The notes under the pieces: model-generated
The model's input: the letters and a program-made list of their open reading frames with translations, nothing else
What the model was told of the DNA's origin: nothing
Databases searched by the model: none
Program-made: the position numbers and the translations under genes
Part shown: positions 21,752 to 33,149 of the stretch, in pieces
How positions within the stretch are numbered: position 1 is the first letter of the stretch
Layout of the letters: each line of letters starts with the position of its first letter
DNA from: Bimuria novae-zelandiae CBS 107.79
Taxonomy: Eukaryota; Ascomycota; Dothideomycetes; Pleosporales; Didymosphaeriaceae
Length of the DNA: 57,032 nt
Direction of reading: 5' to 3'
NCBI GenBank assembly: GCA_010015655.1
Contig: ML976697.1
Coordinates: 1-57,032 of the forward strand

Positions 21752-21821
21752 ATTGTCGATAGCCGTAACGTCGGTATTGGAGACCTATTGTTGATCGCCG
21801 TAGCATTGGCGTCAAAGACCT
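21752..21821 (+). repeat. tandem duplicated 35-bp leader unit in copia F
   Basis: Two adjacent units, ATTGTCGATAGCCGTAACG... and ATTGTTGATCGCCGTAGCA..., both ending in AGACCT. They lie between the 5' LTR and gag and may be part of a packaging or translation leader. Confidence 0.7.
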
Positions 21822-21939
21822 AATATAGACAATAGCTATAAAGTAGTGTCGCTATTAATTACGATATTGCTTAGTGACTTAGGAGTCACACGCGTGACTA
21901 TTATACTAGATAGACTAGTAGATTAGGAGTCCTAGTTCT

Positions 21940-23577
21940 AGCTACGACAAGAGAAGGCTGTTGTAGACAGTATCTAGAAATACTACAACATCTTAAAGCT
22001 AAAGGATAAGCTACTAAAGCTTACTAAGCCCACGAAACTATTACCTAGCGCTATTAAGGCTAGAGCAACCGCAATTAGCCAGCTAGATACAGGCTAGCAG
22101 GCAATGTACAGTAATCTCCTTTAGGACTAGAAATACGAAAGAACGGAATATACAAACCTAAAGCAGAGAGAAGGCAAACTTCTTATAGAAATTAGCCACA
22201 CTATCGTAACTCGCCACCTCTACCTAATTAATAAAAAAGACGATGTCTATAATTAATTAATCGCGCTTAAGTAGCAGCTTACACTAACTATAGCTACACG
22301 TAGTAGAGAGCTAGTAACCAAATACCACGCTCTATAGGAGAAGCCTTAAAGCCGCAACCTTAAATAATGGCTTAATAACTAGATTTATATTACAAATTAA
22401 TGCAGGGAGGCAAACCTTCCTAAGATAATAGGCTATTAAGCCTAAGACGATTTTCTAGCAGTTATTAGAATAATTACTCCTAAGTGGGCCGCTGCATCAC
22501 ACCACGACCTTATTCTAAAAGAAACTATTAGGAAAACGGATAAGATTCAATCTCTAGCGGACTATGTTGCCTAATTTAGGATGTATTATCGACGAATCGG
22601 ACTTACTACAGCTTTACCCGGAACGTTTGCTACACTAGGCGTTTCAGCATAACAAAGCTAAGAACAGAAAGAACAATCGCCAAAGGGAAAACCAGAGTGT
22701 ATCTATAGAAGCCAACACTGGTACAAGAACTACTAGTACCTAGTCCCAGACTATCCGAAGAGACTAAAGAACTTCCGACTAGTATAGGCCACGCAAGCCA
22801 AGGTTATGGAGGCCTTAAAGGACCTAGAGCAAGTTAAGAAAATTAGTAATATCCTTATAAGAGATAGGATAAGCATAAAGAAGGCAGACAAGCTAATAAA
22901 GCTAGATAACGGAAAGACGTTAGTAAGTTATAATTAGAGGTTTGCTACCTATAGCTTATTCTTTATTATATAGCCGCAACAGGTGCAGCAGAAAGCGCTA
23001 CCTATAATTATTCACTAATAGATTCTAGACCCTAGTTCTAACATTTATGTCTGTAACTTAACCTATTTTGGATAGACAGAGACGCGCAAGGCAGAACTAG
23101 AGAATATTCTCTTTATAGGAGGATTAATAGTACCTATACAAGCCTAGGGAAAAGTTACTTTTAATGTAAACTTGCCTTATAGCATAGGTTAGATCTAACT
23201 TATAAATGTTGCTCTTGTAGAAGGTTTCTTTACGAACGTTATAAGCCTCTTAAGATGCCGAGCAATAGGTGTGTAGTTTAACTTAGGACAAGATATAATA
23301 TACTAGCATTATCCGTTAAACGTCATTTGCTCGCTACAACACAAGGACAGCCACTAGATTATTAATGCTAAGGATAACGATTGACTAACGCTAAGTAGTT
23401 TTACTACAGCGCTTCGGCGAGCATACAAGGCCTCGAGAGAGGATTAACGCCTAATTATAGTATCCTATATTAAAGCTTATAAGTTATTTGCCTATGCAAG
23501 CAAGGAAGTAATTAATTATGTAAATAAGAACGTAAAAGGGATAGCTCTAGATCTAGATACCCAAGCACCTTAATTAC
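21940..23577 (+). pseudogene. copia F polyprotein, N-terminal part (gag, knuckle, protease)
   Basis: The frame opens near 21940 ('LRQEKAVVDSI') without a clear ATG. A long helical gag follows ('LADYVAQFRMYYRRIGL' at about 22555-22605). The zinc knuckle at about 22700 reads 'CIYRSQHWYKNYQYLVPD', with the C-x2-C-x4-H-x4-C pattern partly lost (Cys to Arg/Tyr). Protease, about 23020-23300: 'QILDPSSNIYVCN' in place of D-S/T-G. The reading stops at the LINE at 23577 in the middle of the linker leading to the pre-integrase finger, and resumes at 29499 in the same frame. Confidence 0.85.
23564..23577. repeat. target-site duplication of the LINE, left copy
   Basis: AGCACCTTAATTAC, identical to 29486-29499. 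It brackets the LINE exactly and shows that it arrived by target-primed insertion into copia F. Confidence 0.95.
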
Positions 23578-23597
23578 AGTAGTAGTAGTAGTAGTAT
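23578..23597 (-). repeat. 3' simple-repeat tail of the LINE
   Basis: (AGT)n on the plus strand, which is (ACT)n at the 3' end of the element. LINEs of this type often end in a short simple repeat rather than a long poly(A). Confidence 0.8.
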
Positions 23598-23844
23598 TAA
23601 TTATCGTCCAGGAACGTAAAGTTCAAGCCTCCCATGGGGCATGGGGACGCGCCGAGCAGCTGCTTTGGGGCCAGCCAAAGTAGTAAAGGCGTTTCTTGCT
23701 ATAAAGCTATTGCCGTCTCTTGTAGCGGCTCGTGAGAGTCCGCCCCCCTCCGTGCGGGGGCTAAATCCTTGTCTTCTTGCCTATAGGCTGAGGTGTCTGG
23801 GTTTATCTATTATACATGTAGTCTAATAATAAGAGTAGAGTAGG

Positions 23845-26800
23845 AGCAGCTTAATCTTTTGTGAGCTCGAGTAGAAGTTGGAAATTATTTGGCTCTAGTG
23901 CCTTTAGGTATTCCACGCCTTCCCTGGTGGTGTTGGGGGGGCACGCTGGCCGCTTTGACCAGTAACCGAACTTTCGAACTAATCGTGGGCAGTGTATAAT
24001 GTGGTCAGGCGCTAGGTCTACGCCGCAGGGGCATTTTGTGACAGCGTCTTTATGCCTAAATTTCTTATGGTACTAGGCGTAGTGTCCGTGGCGGGTGCGC
24101 ATGGACAGGAGCTTAGTAAGCGTTGGACGTTGGAGGGTAAGCTCCTTTGGCTGTTTTGTGGGGCGGTAAGTAAGGTCCCACTACATGTACCATTTAGATA
24201 ACTTGGGTAAGCGGGCGCGCCACTAGTCTATTTTAGCGCTCCTTGTGTGGGCGCGTACGTCTAAATTGAGGCCTGAGACTATAGGCTTAGCTGCCATGCT
24301 GTATAGAGGTTGGGGAGACTTTACCGCGTTATTGGCTAGCTAGTCCGCCAATTTATTCCCTTCTATTTTGCAGTAACCTAGGGCCCACTAAATAGTGATG
24401 TCTAGGTTCTCTATTATCTCCTAGTACCTGACAAACGCCTATTACGAAGAGGGGGACGGGTTGCCTCTTATACACTATATAATAGAAGTGCTATTAATGC
24501 ACATGTATATGCGTCTTAGCTAGTAGGTAGGCGTAATAAGCGTGTGGGCGAGTCCCCGCCAAGCGCTAATAGCTTCGGCGTTAAAAACGTGGGACCTAGG
24601 GTTAAGGAAGCTATTACCCTATAGGATAAGGGCCTGTCCTTCGTATACAGCGTAGCCGTACGTAACGTGTTTAACGCCGTTAATCCATTATTCGGAGCCG
24701 TCTAAGAAGATAGTAATAGCGGTTAGTAGGAGGAGAGCCCACTACTCCTTAAAGAGACGGGCGGCGTCCTTCTTAGCTGCCTAGTCTGTGGGGTTGGTGC
24801 GGCTCCCAGGGGAGTAGTAGGGGGCGCGGAAATCCGGTCGAGGTACCAGGTCGAAGATCTATGCGAGTTATTATACCTTTAAGCAGGCTCTTTATAAGAG
24901 GCCTACGCCTTAGCCTCTTCTAACTATAGGCAGGAGGGTCCTAGTAGTTAGCGAGTATTTATTATTAACTATTAGCAAGTGTGCTGTAAAGCGAAACTTA
25001 TATATCTTAAGTGCTATTACTGCTAAGGGGAGTCCTGCGTCCTGGAAGACGGTAGTAGTAGGTGTGGTCTAATAGGCTAGCGTGACGGCTCTATATACCT
25101 GTTTAAGGACTTTATTAAGTGCGTTAATGTGCTAGCCTAGTTAGGTGCTTACCTTAGCGCTTCTTAATTAGCACATGATTCTAGAGGGCTTGGTTCTGCC
25201 TCCGTACCAGGCTTTCGCACCGTAAAGGAGCCGTAGGAGGACGCAGGCGATCACCGCCTTACGGAGGGACCCTAGTGGGGGGCCGTGTTTAATCCAAGCC
25301 AAGCTGCGGATGTGGTGTGCGATAACTCTTGTCTTGGCGGCGCAAGTTACGACGTGGGCCTTAAAGGTTAGCTTCCTGTTAAACTATACGCCTAGCCAGC
25401 GCAGGGCCCTGTTCCCACTCCTAGGGAGAATGGGGTGTATAGTAAGGTTCTTATTAACAATACAGGGAGGCGCGTAGTCTCCTTTCTGCCGTGTAAGATA
25501 TATTATTTCGAGCTTATCTAGTAAGAAAGCGATCTTATTATCCGCGCTATATCTAATAATATTACGGACGTCTTCCGCGATTTGTTCAACGTTGTAGTCT
25601 AGGCTATAAGTGGCTCTGTATAGGCAAATGTCGTTAGCATATCTAAATCGCAGCGTGGTGTCCTAGAGGAGAAGTTCCGCCAGGTATAGCATATAGATAA
25701 CTAGTAAGAGGGGCGAGCCCTGTAGGGTGCCGCAGGCCACTAGGTGGCGACTGGATTAGTGTTGGCCGTGGCGGATAAGTATGTGTTAGTTCGTAAGAAT
25801 ATTGCGCGTAAGCACGAGCACTTTTTAGTGCCAGCCTTATTCTTTTATTTAGTGTAGTAGACGGTTAACGAGGAGGGCGTTAAAGGCCCCAAGCACGTCC
25901 ATAGTAACCATGGTGACGTGCTGGCCTTTGCTGAAGGCCAGTTCCACGTCGTGGGTGAAGGCAGCAATTAAATCCATAACTAACCTTTTTGGCAGAGCCC
26001 CTCTATATTAGGGGCTTAGTACGCCATGTAGCACAGCTAAGTGGGCTATGCGCTGGGCGACAATCCTTTCGAATCCCTTACCGAGGCAGAGTAGCATGGC
26101 GAGGGGTCTTATAGAGCCTGAAACCGTGTAGTCCTTCTTATCATGCTTCCTAATAAACACGATCTCTCCGTCCTTTTAGGCGGCGGGGTAGTAATTAAGC
26201 TTAAGTAGGTCGCGGTAGATGTCGCAGACGTACTATCTAATATAGTTCTAGCATGCTGTGAGTAGCTGGATAGTTATACTATCTACGCTTAGTAAGGTGC
26301 TAGAGACCCTAATTACGCAGCGCTCCGTCTCTTTAATAGACAGGTATGTGTCCCAAGGGATTGTGGGGTTCTCTTATAGGGAGGGCGGTTCTGGCAGGTC
26401 GTCCTCTAGCGTAAATCTACAAAGTAGTGCTTGTCGAAGCATCTTAGCCTTGTCCTTATCCTTAGTCGCCTCTACGCCTCTAAAGACCATTGGCGCCTGG
26501 GTCCTAGTAGGTTCTAGCTTATACTAGTTAATAATTTAGAAAAGTTCTTAGTTGTTTGCCGCGTTGTCTATAGTATATTATTAGTATTCCTTCTTTACTT
26601 TACGGACTATTGCTAAGAAGGTGCGCATTTCCTCGGAGGGGCCCTGCCTAGTATGGCCGTCTAGCGAGTTTAAGTGTGCCTGGTAAGCTTGTTTGCAGGC
26701 GTTCGTCTACTATAGCGCCAAATGGCCTGTCCCTCTTTTCTTCCTACCTGCTATCTCTAGGGCATTTATAAAGACTTCTTCTAGGGTAATAACGCGCCTG

Positions 26801-27620
26801 TCAACGTGCTCGTAAGTCTATAGCCTATTTAAGCTAGGGGTGCCCTTTATCCTATTAGCAACAGCGTTAATGAATAGCGGGAGCTTCGTAGTGGGGATCT
26901 TATATTAGAACTAGTTAAGCGGCTCCTATTCCCTGCTGGGTATCGTGGTAACTAGCGTGTTGTGGTCTAAGCCACAGTTTATGTTCGCTCGTACCACTAT
27001 GGTAGCGAAGGGGATGTTGTAAAAGGAGAGGTCTATAACGTGTCCCGCATGGTGGGTGGGGACCTTAGGCTCTTTAATGTAGTCTATGCCACTGTCTGTG
27101 GCCCATTAGGCCAGTTCGGCGCCGCCATGTGTAGTCGTGACACCAGGTTTGAATATATTATGTTTAGCGTTGAGGTCGCCCCTAGCTAGGCATTTGTTAG
27201 GCGGGGTAAGGTAGGTAATATAGTTAAGAACGGGCGTAGTCTGTGGCGCCTGGTAGGTATTAAGTATTAAGATTCCGTTAATATTAATCTACTATATGTC
27301 CCGGTCATAGAGTGGAGTGCGTGGTGTAATTTTCAATTAGTTTTCCTTATAGGTAAAGATAAGGACCTAGGGGTAGTCTGCCTCCTAAGTCTCCTAGCTA
27401 TCCTAGCTATTTACTAGTAGGTAGAGGTTATAGCTAGGGTGGTTTAAAGTGCGTGTGCCTGGCCAGGTAGCCAGCTCTTGCATGCAGATAACGTCGATGC
27501 CCTCCCTAAAAGTAATCTTAAGGGCGGCTATATGTGCTGGGCCGCTTTTACCAACATTTATCTAGTATACTTTAATATTAGGCTCCCTGCGTAGGGTGGG
27601 TCTGCAGCGATTGTTCCTCA
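23845..27620 (-). pseudogene. LINE ORF2: endonuclease, reverse transcriptase, RNase H (inactivated)
   Basis: Start chosen at the ATG at 27620, shortly before the endonuclease opening 'INVGKSGPAHIAALK'. Endonuclease (about 27570-26950): 'IDVICMQELATW' with the catalytic Glu, 'RGDLNAKHN' where GDFNAKH is usual. RT (about 26000-25400): 'VTMDVLGAFNA', 'QGSPLLLVIYMLYLAEL' and an active site reading 'RYANDICLYR', where FADD is expected, so one Asp has become Asn. RNase H (about 24720-24300): 'TIFLDGSE', 'HVFNAEAISAWRGL', 'GNKLADQLANNA'. The C-terminal motif 'CPCGVDLAPDHIIHCP' lies near 24000. Stops are scattered in one frame. Confidence 0.9.
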
Positions 27621-27639
27621 TTGGCTTAAGGATTTGTCT

Positions 27640-29170
27640 ATGGTCTAGTCCTCCTATAAGGAGAACTATATATGCTCTTCCTGTCTCGCGCTTCTAATAG
27701 AAAGCGCGGCGAGGTTTAGGCTATCGCTTATGGGCGCAGAGGACCGCATAGGCCTGTTTAATAGGCGTAGAGCGGCTTGTTGTAAGGCGGTGTTGGGGTA
27801 CGGGGTCGAGCGTCGAGGTCCTCTTAGGAGACAATAGCTTTGGGTCACTAGTTCCTGCTCTGGCTAACTTGGTATTATTAACATAGGCTTAGTTTAGTTA
27901 TTATCTTCTCCGCTAGGGGAGGTGCCCTGGCCCTAGGTAGTAGGCTTAGGTTAAGGGTGTAGGTTATATAACTAGTTAAAGGCCTTTTATCTAGCGCGTC
28001 TTAGTGTCGCTAGTTCGCGGTAAGTTAGTTAAATAATGCGACTATTTACTCGCCTAAGTTTAACTAGGCAGGTGGGGTCGTCTGCGGCGTGTGGGCCATA
28101 GTAGTTAGGGTATTATTATTTATAAGTGTAGTCATCTCCTATTAGGCCTTTATGCTTACTAGGTTTCTTTTTATAGTTACGATAGCGGGGTGTGCGTGTG
28201 TAGCGTGCTGCGTTATAGTAGCCCTAATAGCCAGGGTTATAGCGTTCTATAGCTTGCTTCTTGCTTATCTCGCGGGAAAGGTCGCTGGCACCAAAGAGGC
28301 GAAAAGCCACTATAGGCTTTTTAAAGGATACTATCTAGGTAGTATATCTAAATTAATTAGGGCCGTGTTAAGAGAAATAATAGTTTACGGGGTGTTATTT
28401 TATCTACGTGTAAACCTTATTTACTATTATTTAGAGGGAGTAGGGCACGTCTTCCCCTAGCAGCGAGCGGTAGCTACTAGATACTCTAAGTATGGCATAG
28501 TTAACCTATCGCGTGGGTAACTTAGCGCTATTAGCTTTAATAGATCTTATTATTAATTTCTTCTTTTCCTGTTCTATAAGTTACTATTATATATTGTTAG
28601 AGGCTGGGGTGATGGCCCACCTAGTGCGGGTCCTTATGGCCGTAGGGATAGCGCTGGGGTCGAGTCTTATAGCGGCGTAGATAGCCGTTCGTATAGTAAA
28701 GGCAGAGGTCTGGCCTAATCGGTTAGCCAGGTCCGCGACTATAAGTAAAATCCGTGGGTCTATTACCTGTCTGGGTGTGGTTTGCCGCTTATCTATAGTT
28801 GTGGATTTTCTACTACTGCCTATGGTCGTCGTGTATCCGCTGTCTCCGTGGGAGGCGGATGCTACGCTTGCCTATGTCCTCTGGGGCTGGGCGGCAAGGC
28901 CGCTGTCGCTATCCGTAGTGTAGGCGGTGGTTGTCGAGTCGTAGCTAGTCCTAGCTATATTCGGACGAGGGCTTGGCGTAGCTGAATTTTTTAGTATCTA
29001 TATAAGGCAGTTGCAGAGGGTAGAGGCAGCCGCCAGCTCCTCTAGGCGCTTAAGATTAGTAACGTAGTAGTTAATAGCTTTAGCTATAGCTATTATAACT
29101 TTTTTTTAGGTCTCTACTGCCTTGCGCGCAGCCGTAAGGTGGGAGGTAAGGGTATTAGCTACTATGTCTA
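27640..29170 (-). pseudogene. LINE ORF1 (nucleic-acid-binding protein), inactivated
   Basis: Upstream of ORF2 on the same strand. A helical N-terminal part reads 'TSHLTAARKAVET' and 'AINYYVTNLKRLEELAAAS' (about 29155-29010). A Ser/Thr-rich linker and then 'VADLANRLGQTSAFTIRTA' (about 28680-28740) follow; this looks like the DNA-binding-like block of fungal LINE ORF1. The C-terminal half (27640-28500) is hard to follow and the frame is uncertain. Several plus-strand open stretches across this region are its shadows. The role as RNA-binding chaperone is inferred from position and family. Confidence 0.6.
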
Positions 29171-29485
29171 TAGTAGCTTCTGGGCAGATAGGCACGCCTC
29201 TACTAAAAGAAAGGCGTCTAGGAGGGCGGATATTGGTCTATTAGCGCTTCCTGGAGGGGTGCTAGATGTTAGTCTGCCGCGCAGACTCAGGGTCTGCAGG
29301 GCGGGTCGCTGTAGAGGCCCCCAGAAGGGGCCTCTAAGGCGTCTCTATCGCTATTATTAGCCCACCGCACGCGTGCGGTGCCTGAGGATGGCTAGGAGTA
29401 GGATTTCAGGTGAAAGTGAGATGAACGGGATAAAGATTTCGCAATTTTTACCACTTTCTCGAAATTCCTAAAGTTGGTGAAGGTG
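29171..29485 (-). other. 5' region of the LINE
   Basis: Ends at the right target duplication. It includes a GC-rich palindrome (CCGCACGCGTGCGG, about 29362-29375). It probably contains the internal promoter expected of LINEs, but no element of it is recognisable. Confidence 0.5.
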
Positions 29486-29499
29486 AGCACCTTAATTAC
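29486..29499. repeat. target-site duplication of the LINE, right copy
   Basis: AGCACCTTAATTAC, identical to 23564-23577. The copia frame resumes inside it. Confidence 0.95.
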
Positions 29500-32400
29500 G
29501 AGAATGCGATATATGCATTAAAGCAAAATCGGTAGCTTAAGTAAGCAGACGCTAACCTAAAGAACAGGCTACGAGACCATTCTATCGCATCGTAATTAAT
29601 CTTATGTAGCTTATCCCTACAGGGGAGACCTGCTATAACAGAGACTAATACTTGCTACACGCTATATGCGAGTACTTAAAGTGGCATAAAGTAACTATAC
29701 TCATAGATAAGACACTGCACTCGGTAGTGCCAGCGCTAAAAGCATTAATTAATAAGATCTAGCGTTAGTATAGGTACATTATAATTATACTTAAGATTAA
29801 TGGTGAGCGGGGCTATAGCCTTAAGCTCTATAATATTACGAAGCAAGCAGGCTTTAAGATTAAGTTATAAGCTCTAGATACTACTAAGTAGCTTAGCGCA
29901 GCAGAAAAAATAGGATATATTATTATTATAAAAGTAAGAGCGCTTCGAATTTAAGCAGGACTGCTAAAGTTACTATTAAATAAACTAGCTATTACTGCCG
30001 CTTGAATCGCCAATGTTACACTAACAAAAGCTATTAATTAGAAAACGCCCTACGAGCTTGTTTACGGCAAGCAGCCTTTAGTTACTTATTTTACTCTAAT
30101 TAGATGCAAAGCTTACATTCTTAACAAAAAGTTAAAGAAGGCTGATAAGCTTAAATCTCGCACCTTTGTTAGATACCTGGTTAGATACGACTCTACTAAT
30201 ATTTTTCGCATTTAGCTACCTAAAAAGGACTAGGTGATTTATGTACGAGACGTGATTTTCAAGCGCGAAAGTCGTTTTAGTAATAACTTAGAGAGGGAGG
30301 CTATAACACAGGAAGAAATTAAGGTTTTAGATATACCTTACTCCTAAGACACACAGGCCACTTTAACTAATCTAATTAAGCCGATGCAGTCACAGCTTCA
30401 CACTATACACAATCGCAACAAGGAGGATGAGCCTTATATGGCCTATCTACCAACGCCGGAGCCATTAATTCGTGGCAACACAGCGCCACCTCAGCAGGAG
30501 GAAGGCAAGGAAATCTTCAACACAGGCGCGCAGGATACGCAGGATAACTAGCAAACTACAGAAGAGTAGAACACTAAGCAACAATTGTAAGAGCAACTAC
30601 TCTAAGACATGCAGTCTAATTAAGAAGAAAATGGCCTAATAATACATGTTAGAGCACCGCAGCAGGAGAATGTTACTAGTTAAGCACAAGGGTCACTTAT
30701 GCCGATCCTATTAGGCCACTAGGCACCTTTAACTCTACCAAAAGGATGGGCAAGTTCAGACGAATATGTTCCAGATCGGCGGAGAAACAACGCACCCAGA
30801 ATAGCTGATCCCGAGGTTAGAAGCAGCAGCAATATTGTAGCAGGCAAACAAGTAAGGAAGCCACCAAATTAGGCCTTTACTACATACTATATAGCTTTTG
30901 CAGCCGCAATAAATCCAATAGCCCTAGCAAAGCTAGCTAGAGAACTACCAAAGATAAGGCTTTATCGCGATTAGCTACCACCACCGCCTAAGCGCTAGAA
31001 AGACCTTAAGAATTATCTATTTAGCGCAGAGTTTACCTAGGCAGTTTAAGCAAAGTTTAAAAGCTGCTAGAAAAAGCACTATTTTAAGCGCACCGAGGCA
31101 ACATTAGCTATAGTAGATGCTAAGATACTACCCCTAATATAGGTCTTCACGTACAAGTTTAATAAAGATAGATATCTATACAAGTTCAAGGCACGACTCT
31201 GCGTACAAGGAGACCTATAAGACACGTAGGGAGACACGTATACTATAACACTTACTATAAAAGTATTTCAAGCACTTATCGCTTTAGCAGCAGCCTTTAG
31301 CCTGCTAATATTTTAGTTTAACACATTAAATGCCTTTCTTAACGCTCGACTACCGCGAAAGATATACTACCGTACCCTAGAAGGATTTATAGATATATTT
31401 AGTAAGCTTCTTAAGTTATAACAAGCACTCTATGCCCTCAAGAAAGCACTGCTACTTTAGTACTAAGAGCTATTATTAACCTTAAAGAAGCTCGGCTTAA
31501 GGCTAGTACTAAGAGTTCTATATTTATTCACGAACAAGCAGTTAATTATATTCTTTTATGTCGACAATATTATCGTCCTCGTATATCTACTTAATATAAG
31601 CGCCTACTAAGCGTTCAAGCAATAGCTACTTAACACATATGACATTCGCGAGCTAGGAGAGCTTAAGTGGTTCCTAGGAATTCGAGTTATTCGAGAAGAG
31701 CTCACAAGATCTATCTACTTAATCTAAGACTTATTTATTAATAAGATTGCAACAAAGTTTAACCTTAAGCTTAATAGACAATATCTAGACGTACTATTAA
31801 AGGAAAACAACCTTACGCCTTTAATAAAGGAACTAAGCGCAGCATAAACACATAGATATTAATAATTAGTTAGCTTACTAGCATATATCTTAACCTTAAC
31901 ACGCCTAGACGTCGCGTAAGCACACTTAATACTAGCACGTTATCTTTAGAATTTAGGATAGAAGCATATGCACGCAGCGCAGCATGTTTAGCGATACCTA
32001 ATTAGTATAAAAAACCTTACTATTCGTGCATTAGCAGATATATAAGGCGGAATTACGAGTATCTTAACACCAGAATTGGCTTAGCAAGAACCAGAACTGT
32101 TGTTCTATAGCGCATTAGATACGGCCTTTACAGATAAGCCACACACTCGTTAAAGTTCCTAAGGCTATCTTTTCAAGCTCTACGGCCTACCCATTAATTA
32201 GAAAGCGATAATTCAGCGATTAGTTACGAAATTAACTACTAAGGCTAAGCTACTATCTCTATCACTAGTAGGAGGAGAGATAGAGTGGTGGCAACGCTTC
32301 TTTTAGGCAATTTATTTCGACCTAGAGTTTATACTATCGCTCTAGTGCGACAACCAGCAAACTATCTTAATTATAACTAAGATAGCTAATAAGCTTTAAA

Positions 32401-32727
32401 TAAAGCTCAAGCACGTAGACGTGCACCACCACTGGATACGTTAGGAAGTATTAGAAGGCAGATTACAGATTAAATAGAAACCTACCGCAGAAATGCCCGC
32501 AGATGGTCTCACAAAGATCTTTCCACGCCAAAAGCACGCCAGCTTTGTACGCCAGCTAGGACTCAGCGATATTTCAGCATTACTAGAGCCTCGAACAGAC
32601 TCAGAGGATATTGTACCAAACGAGCTCGAAGGGTAGTACTAGAGGAACACACGCAGAGATTACTAAGAGCTTAAAGTCACTCCTTTTTTAGCTTTTGTTT
32701 CTGTAATTCACTCAAGCTGGGGGGGTG
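29499..32727 (+). pseudogene. copia F polyprotein, C-terminal part (integrase, RT, RNase H)
   Basis: Begins in the pre-integrase finger ('RECDICIKAKSVA'), continues through the integrase core (to about 30060, 'NQKTPYELVYGKQPLVTYF') and its tail ('YDSTNIFRI', 'DVIFKRES'). A Gln/Pro-rich linker runs to about 30960. RT starts after 'LPPPPKR': 'VFTYKFNKDRYLYKFKARLC' (31140), 'FNTLNAFLNARLP', and the active site 'FFYVDNIIVLVY' (31550-31585; YVDD is usual, second Asp now Asn). RNase H: 'FYSALDTAFTDKPHTRQSSQ' (32100), 'CDNQQTILIITK', 'MPADGLTKIFPRQKHASFV'. The tail from 32400 on has few stops. The frame runs up to the polypurine tract. Confidence 0.88.
32715..32727 (+). other. polypurine tract of copia F
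   Basis: AGCTGGGGGGGTG immediately before the 3' LTR. Confidence 0.8.
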
Positions 32728-32892
32728 TGTTAGCCAACATTACAACTCTAGAATATTCTACTATGTCGTCACACAGTCATGTGACCTTGCAGATCCAGAA
32801 TCTTCTGGATACTCCACTTCATGTATATAGCCACTCTAACTTCTATCAGATAGGAATTAACCCAGTTCGCCTCCTGCTGTGGTACGCACACA
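32728..32892 (+). repeat. 3' LTR of copia F
   Basis: 165 bp, same ends as 21529-21682. It has an extra ~11 bp near 32750 (TCTAGAATATTC region) absent from, or lost in, the 5' copy. Confidence 0.88.
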
Positions 32893-33069
32893 TAGACTAA
32901 TAGTTATTTTACTTTATTATAAGATTAGATTGTCTAGCCGCGCTAAGTGTCGCATTAACTTGTACTACTAAATAATCCGTGAAGCACCACGATACCTTAC
33001 CACCCTAACCTGGACCGGACTAAGGTGTGAGAGCCTCATAACACCTTATTTTTAAGCGCAAAAATAATT
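32893..33069. other. GC-richer segment before Ty3 element G
   Basis: Bases 32930-33052 are less TpA-biased than what follows. They contain an inverted pair GGTGTGAG...CTCATAACACC (about 33024-33052). This could be the 5' LTR remnant or leader of element G, but no partner copy is in the window to test it. Confidence 0.35.
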
Positions 33070-33149
33070 ATATAAATTATTTAAATAATAAGCTAATTAT
33101 TACTTATAGTCTAAGTAAGTTTAAGTTAAATATTAACTACTTAAAGTAG

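Larger units (their letters stand above)
23578..29485 (-). mobile_element. Tad1-like LINE, near full length, nested in copia F
   Basis: A 5.9-kb non-LTR retrotransposon reading leftward: 5' region (about 29485-29170), ORF1, ORF2 (endonuclease, RT, RNase H and a C-terminal C/H motif), short 3' region and a simple ACT-repeat tail. Two-ORF structure with RNase H after RT is typical of the Tad1 clade of fungal LINEs. The 14-bp target duplications confirm both ends. It carries stops at Gln/Trp codons but keeps more GC and TG/CA than its copia host, consistent with a younger insertion or weaker RIP. Confidence 0.92.
21529..32892 (+). mobile_element. Ty1/copia element F, interrupted by a LINE
   Basis: 5' LTR 21529-21682, 3' LTR 32728-32892, internal region of about 5.1 kb once the LINE (23578-29485) is removed. 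The 5' LTR is followed by GTTATAAGCCTAGA, which resembles a damaged initiator-tRNA-type binding site of copia elements. No matching 5-bp duplication is seen (GGCGG before, TAGAC after), so at least one outer boundary has changed. It also truncates element E at its left end. Confidence 0.88.

Noticed and set aside
23641..23826. 61-codon plus-strand open frame near the LINE 3' end
   Set aside because: It lies antisense to the 3' end of LINE ORF2 and its 3' region and has no independent signal.
27666..27848. 60-codon minus-strand open frame upstream of LINE ORF2
   Set aside because: Probably a shifted frame of the ORF1 tail. I could not show that it is the true ORF1 frame.
28152..28460. 102-codon plus-strand open frame with hydrophobic start, resembling a membrane protein
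   Set aside because: It is antisense to LINE ORF1. The hydrophobicity comes from the complementary strand of the ORF1 codons; the same holds for 28782-28985 and 29139-29360.
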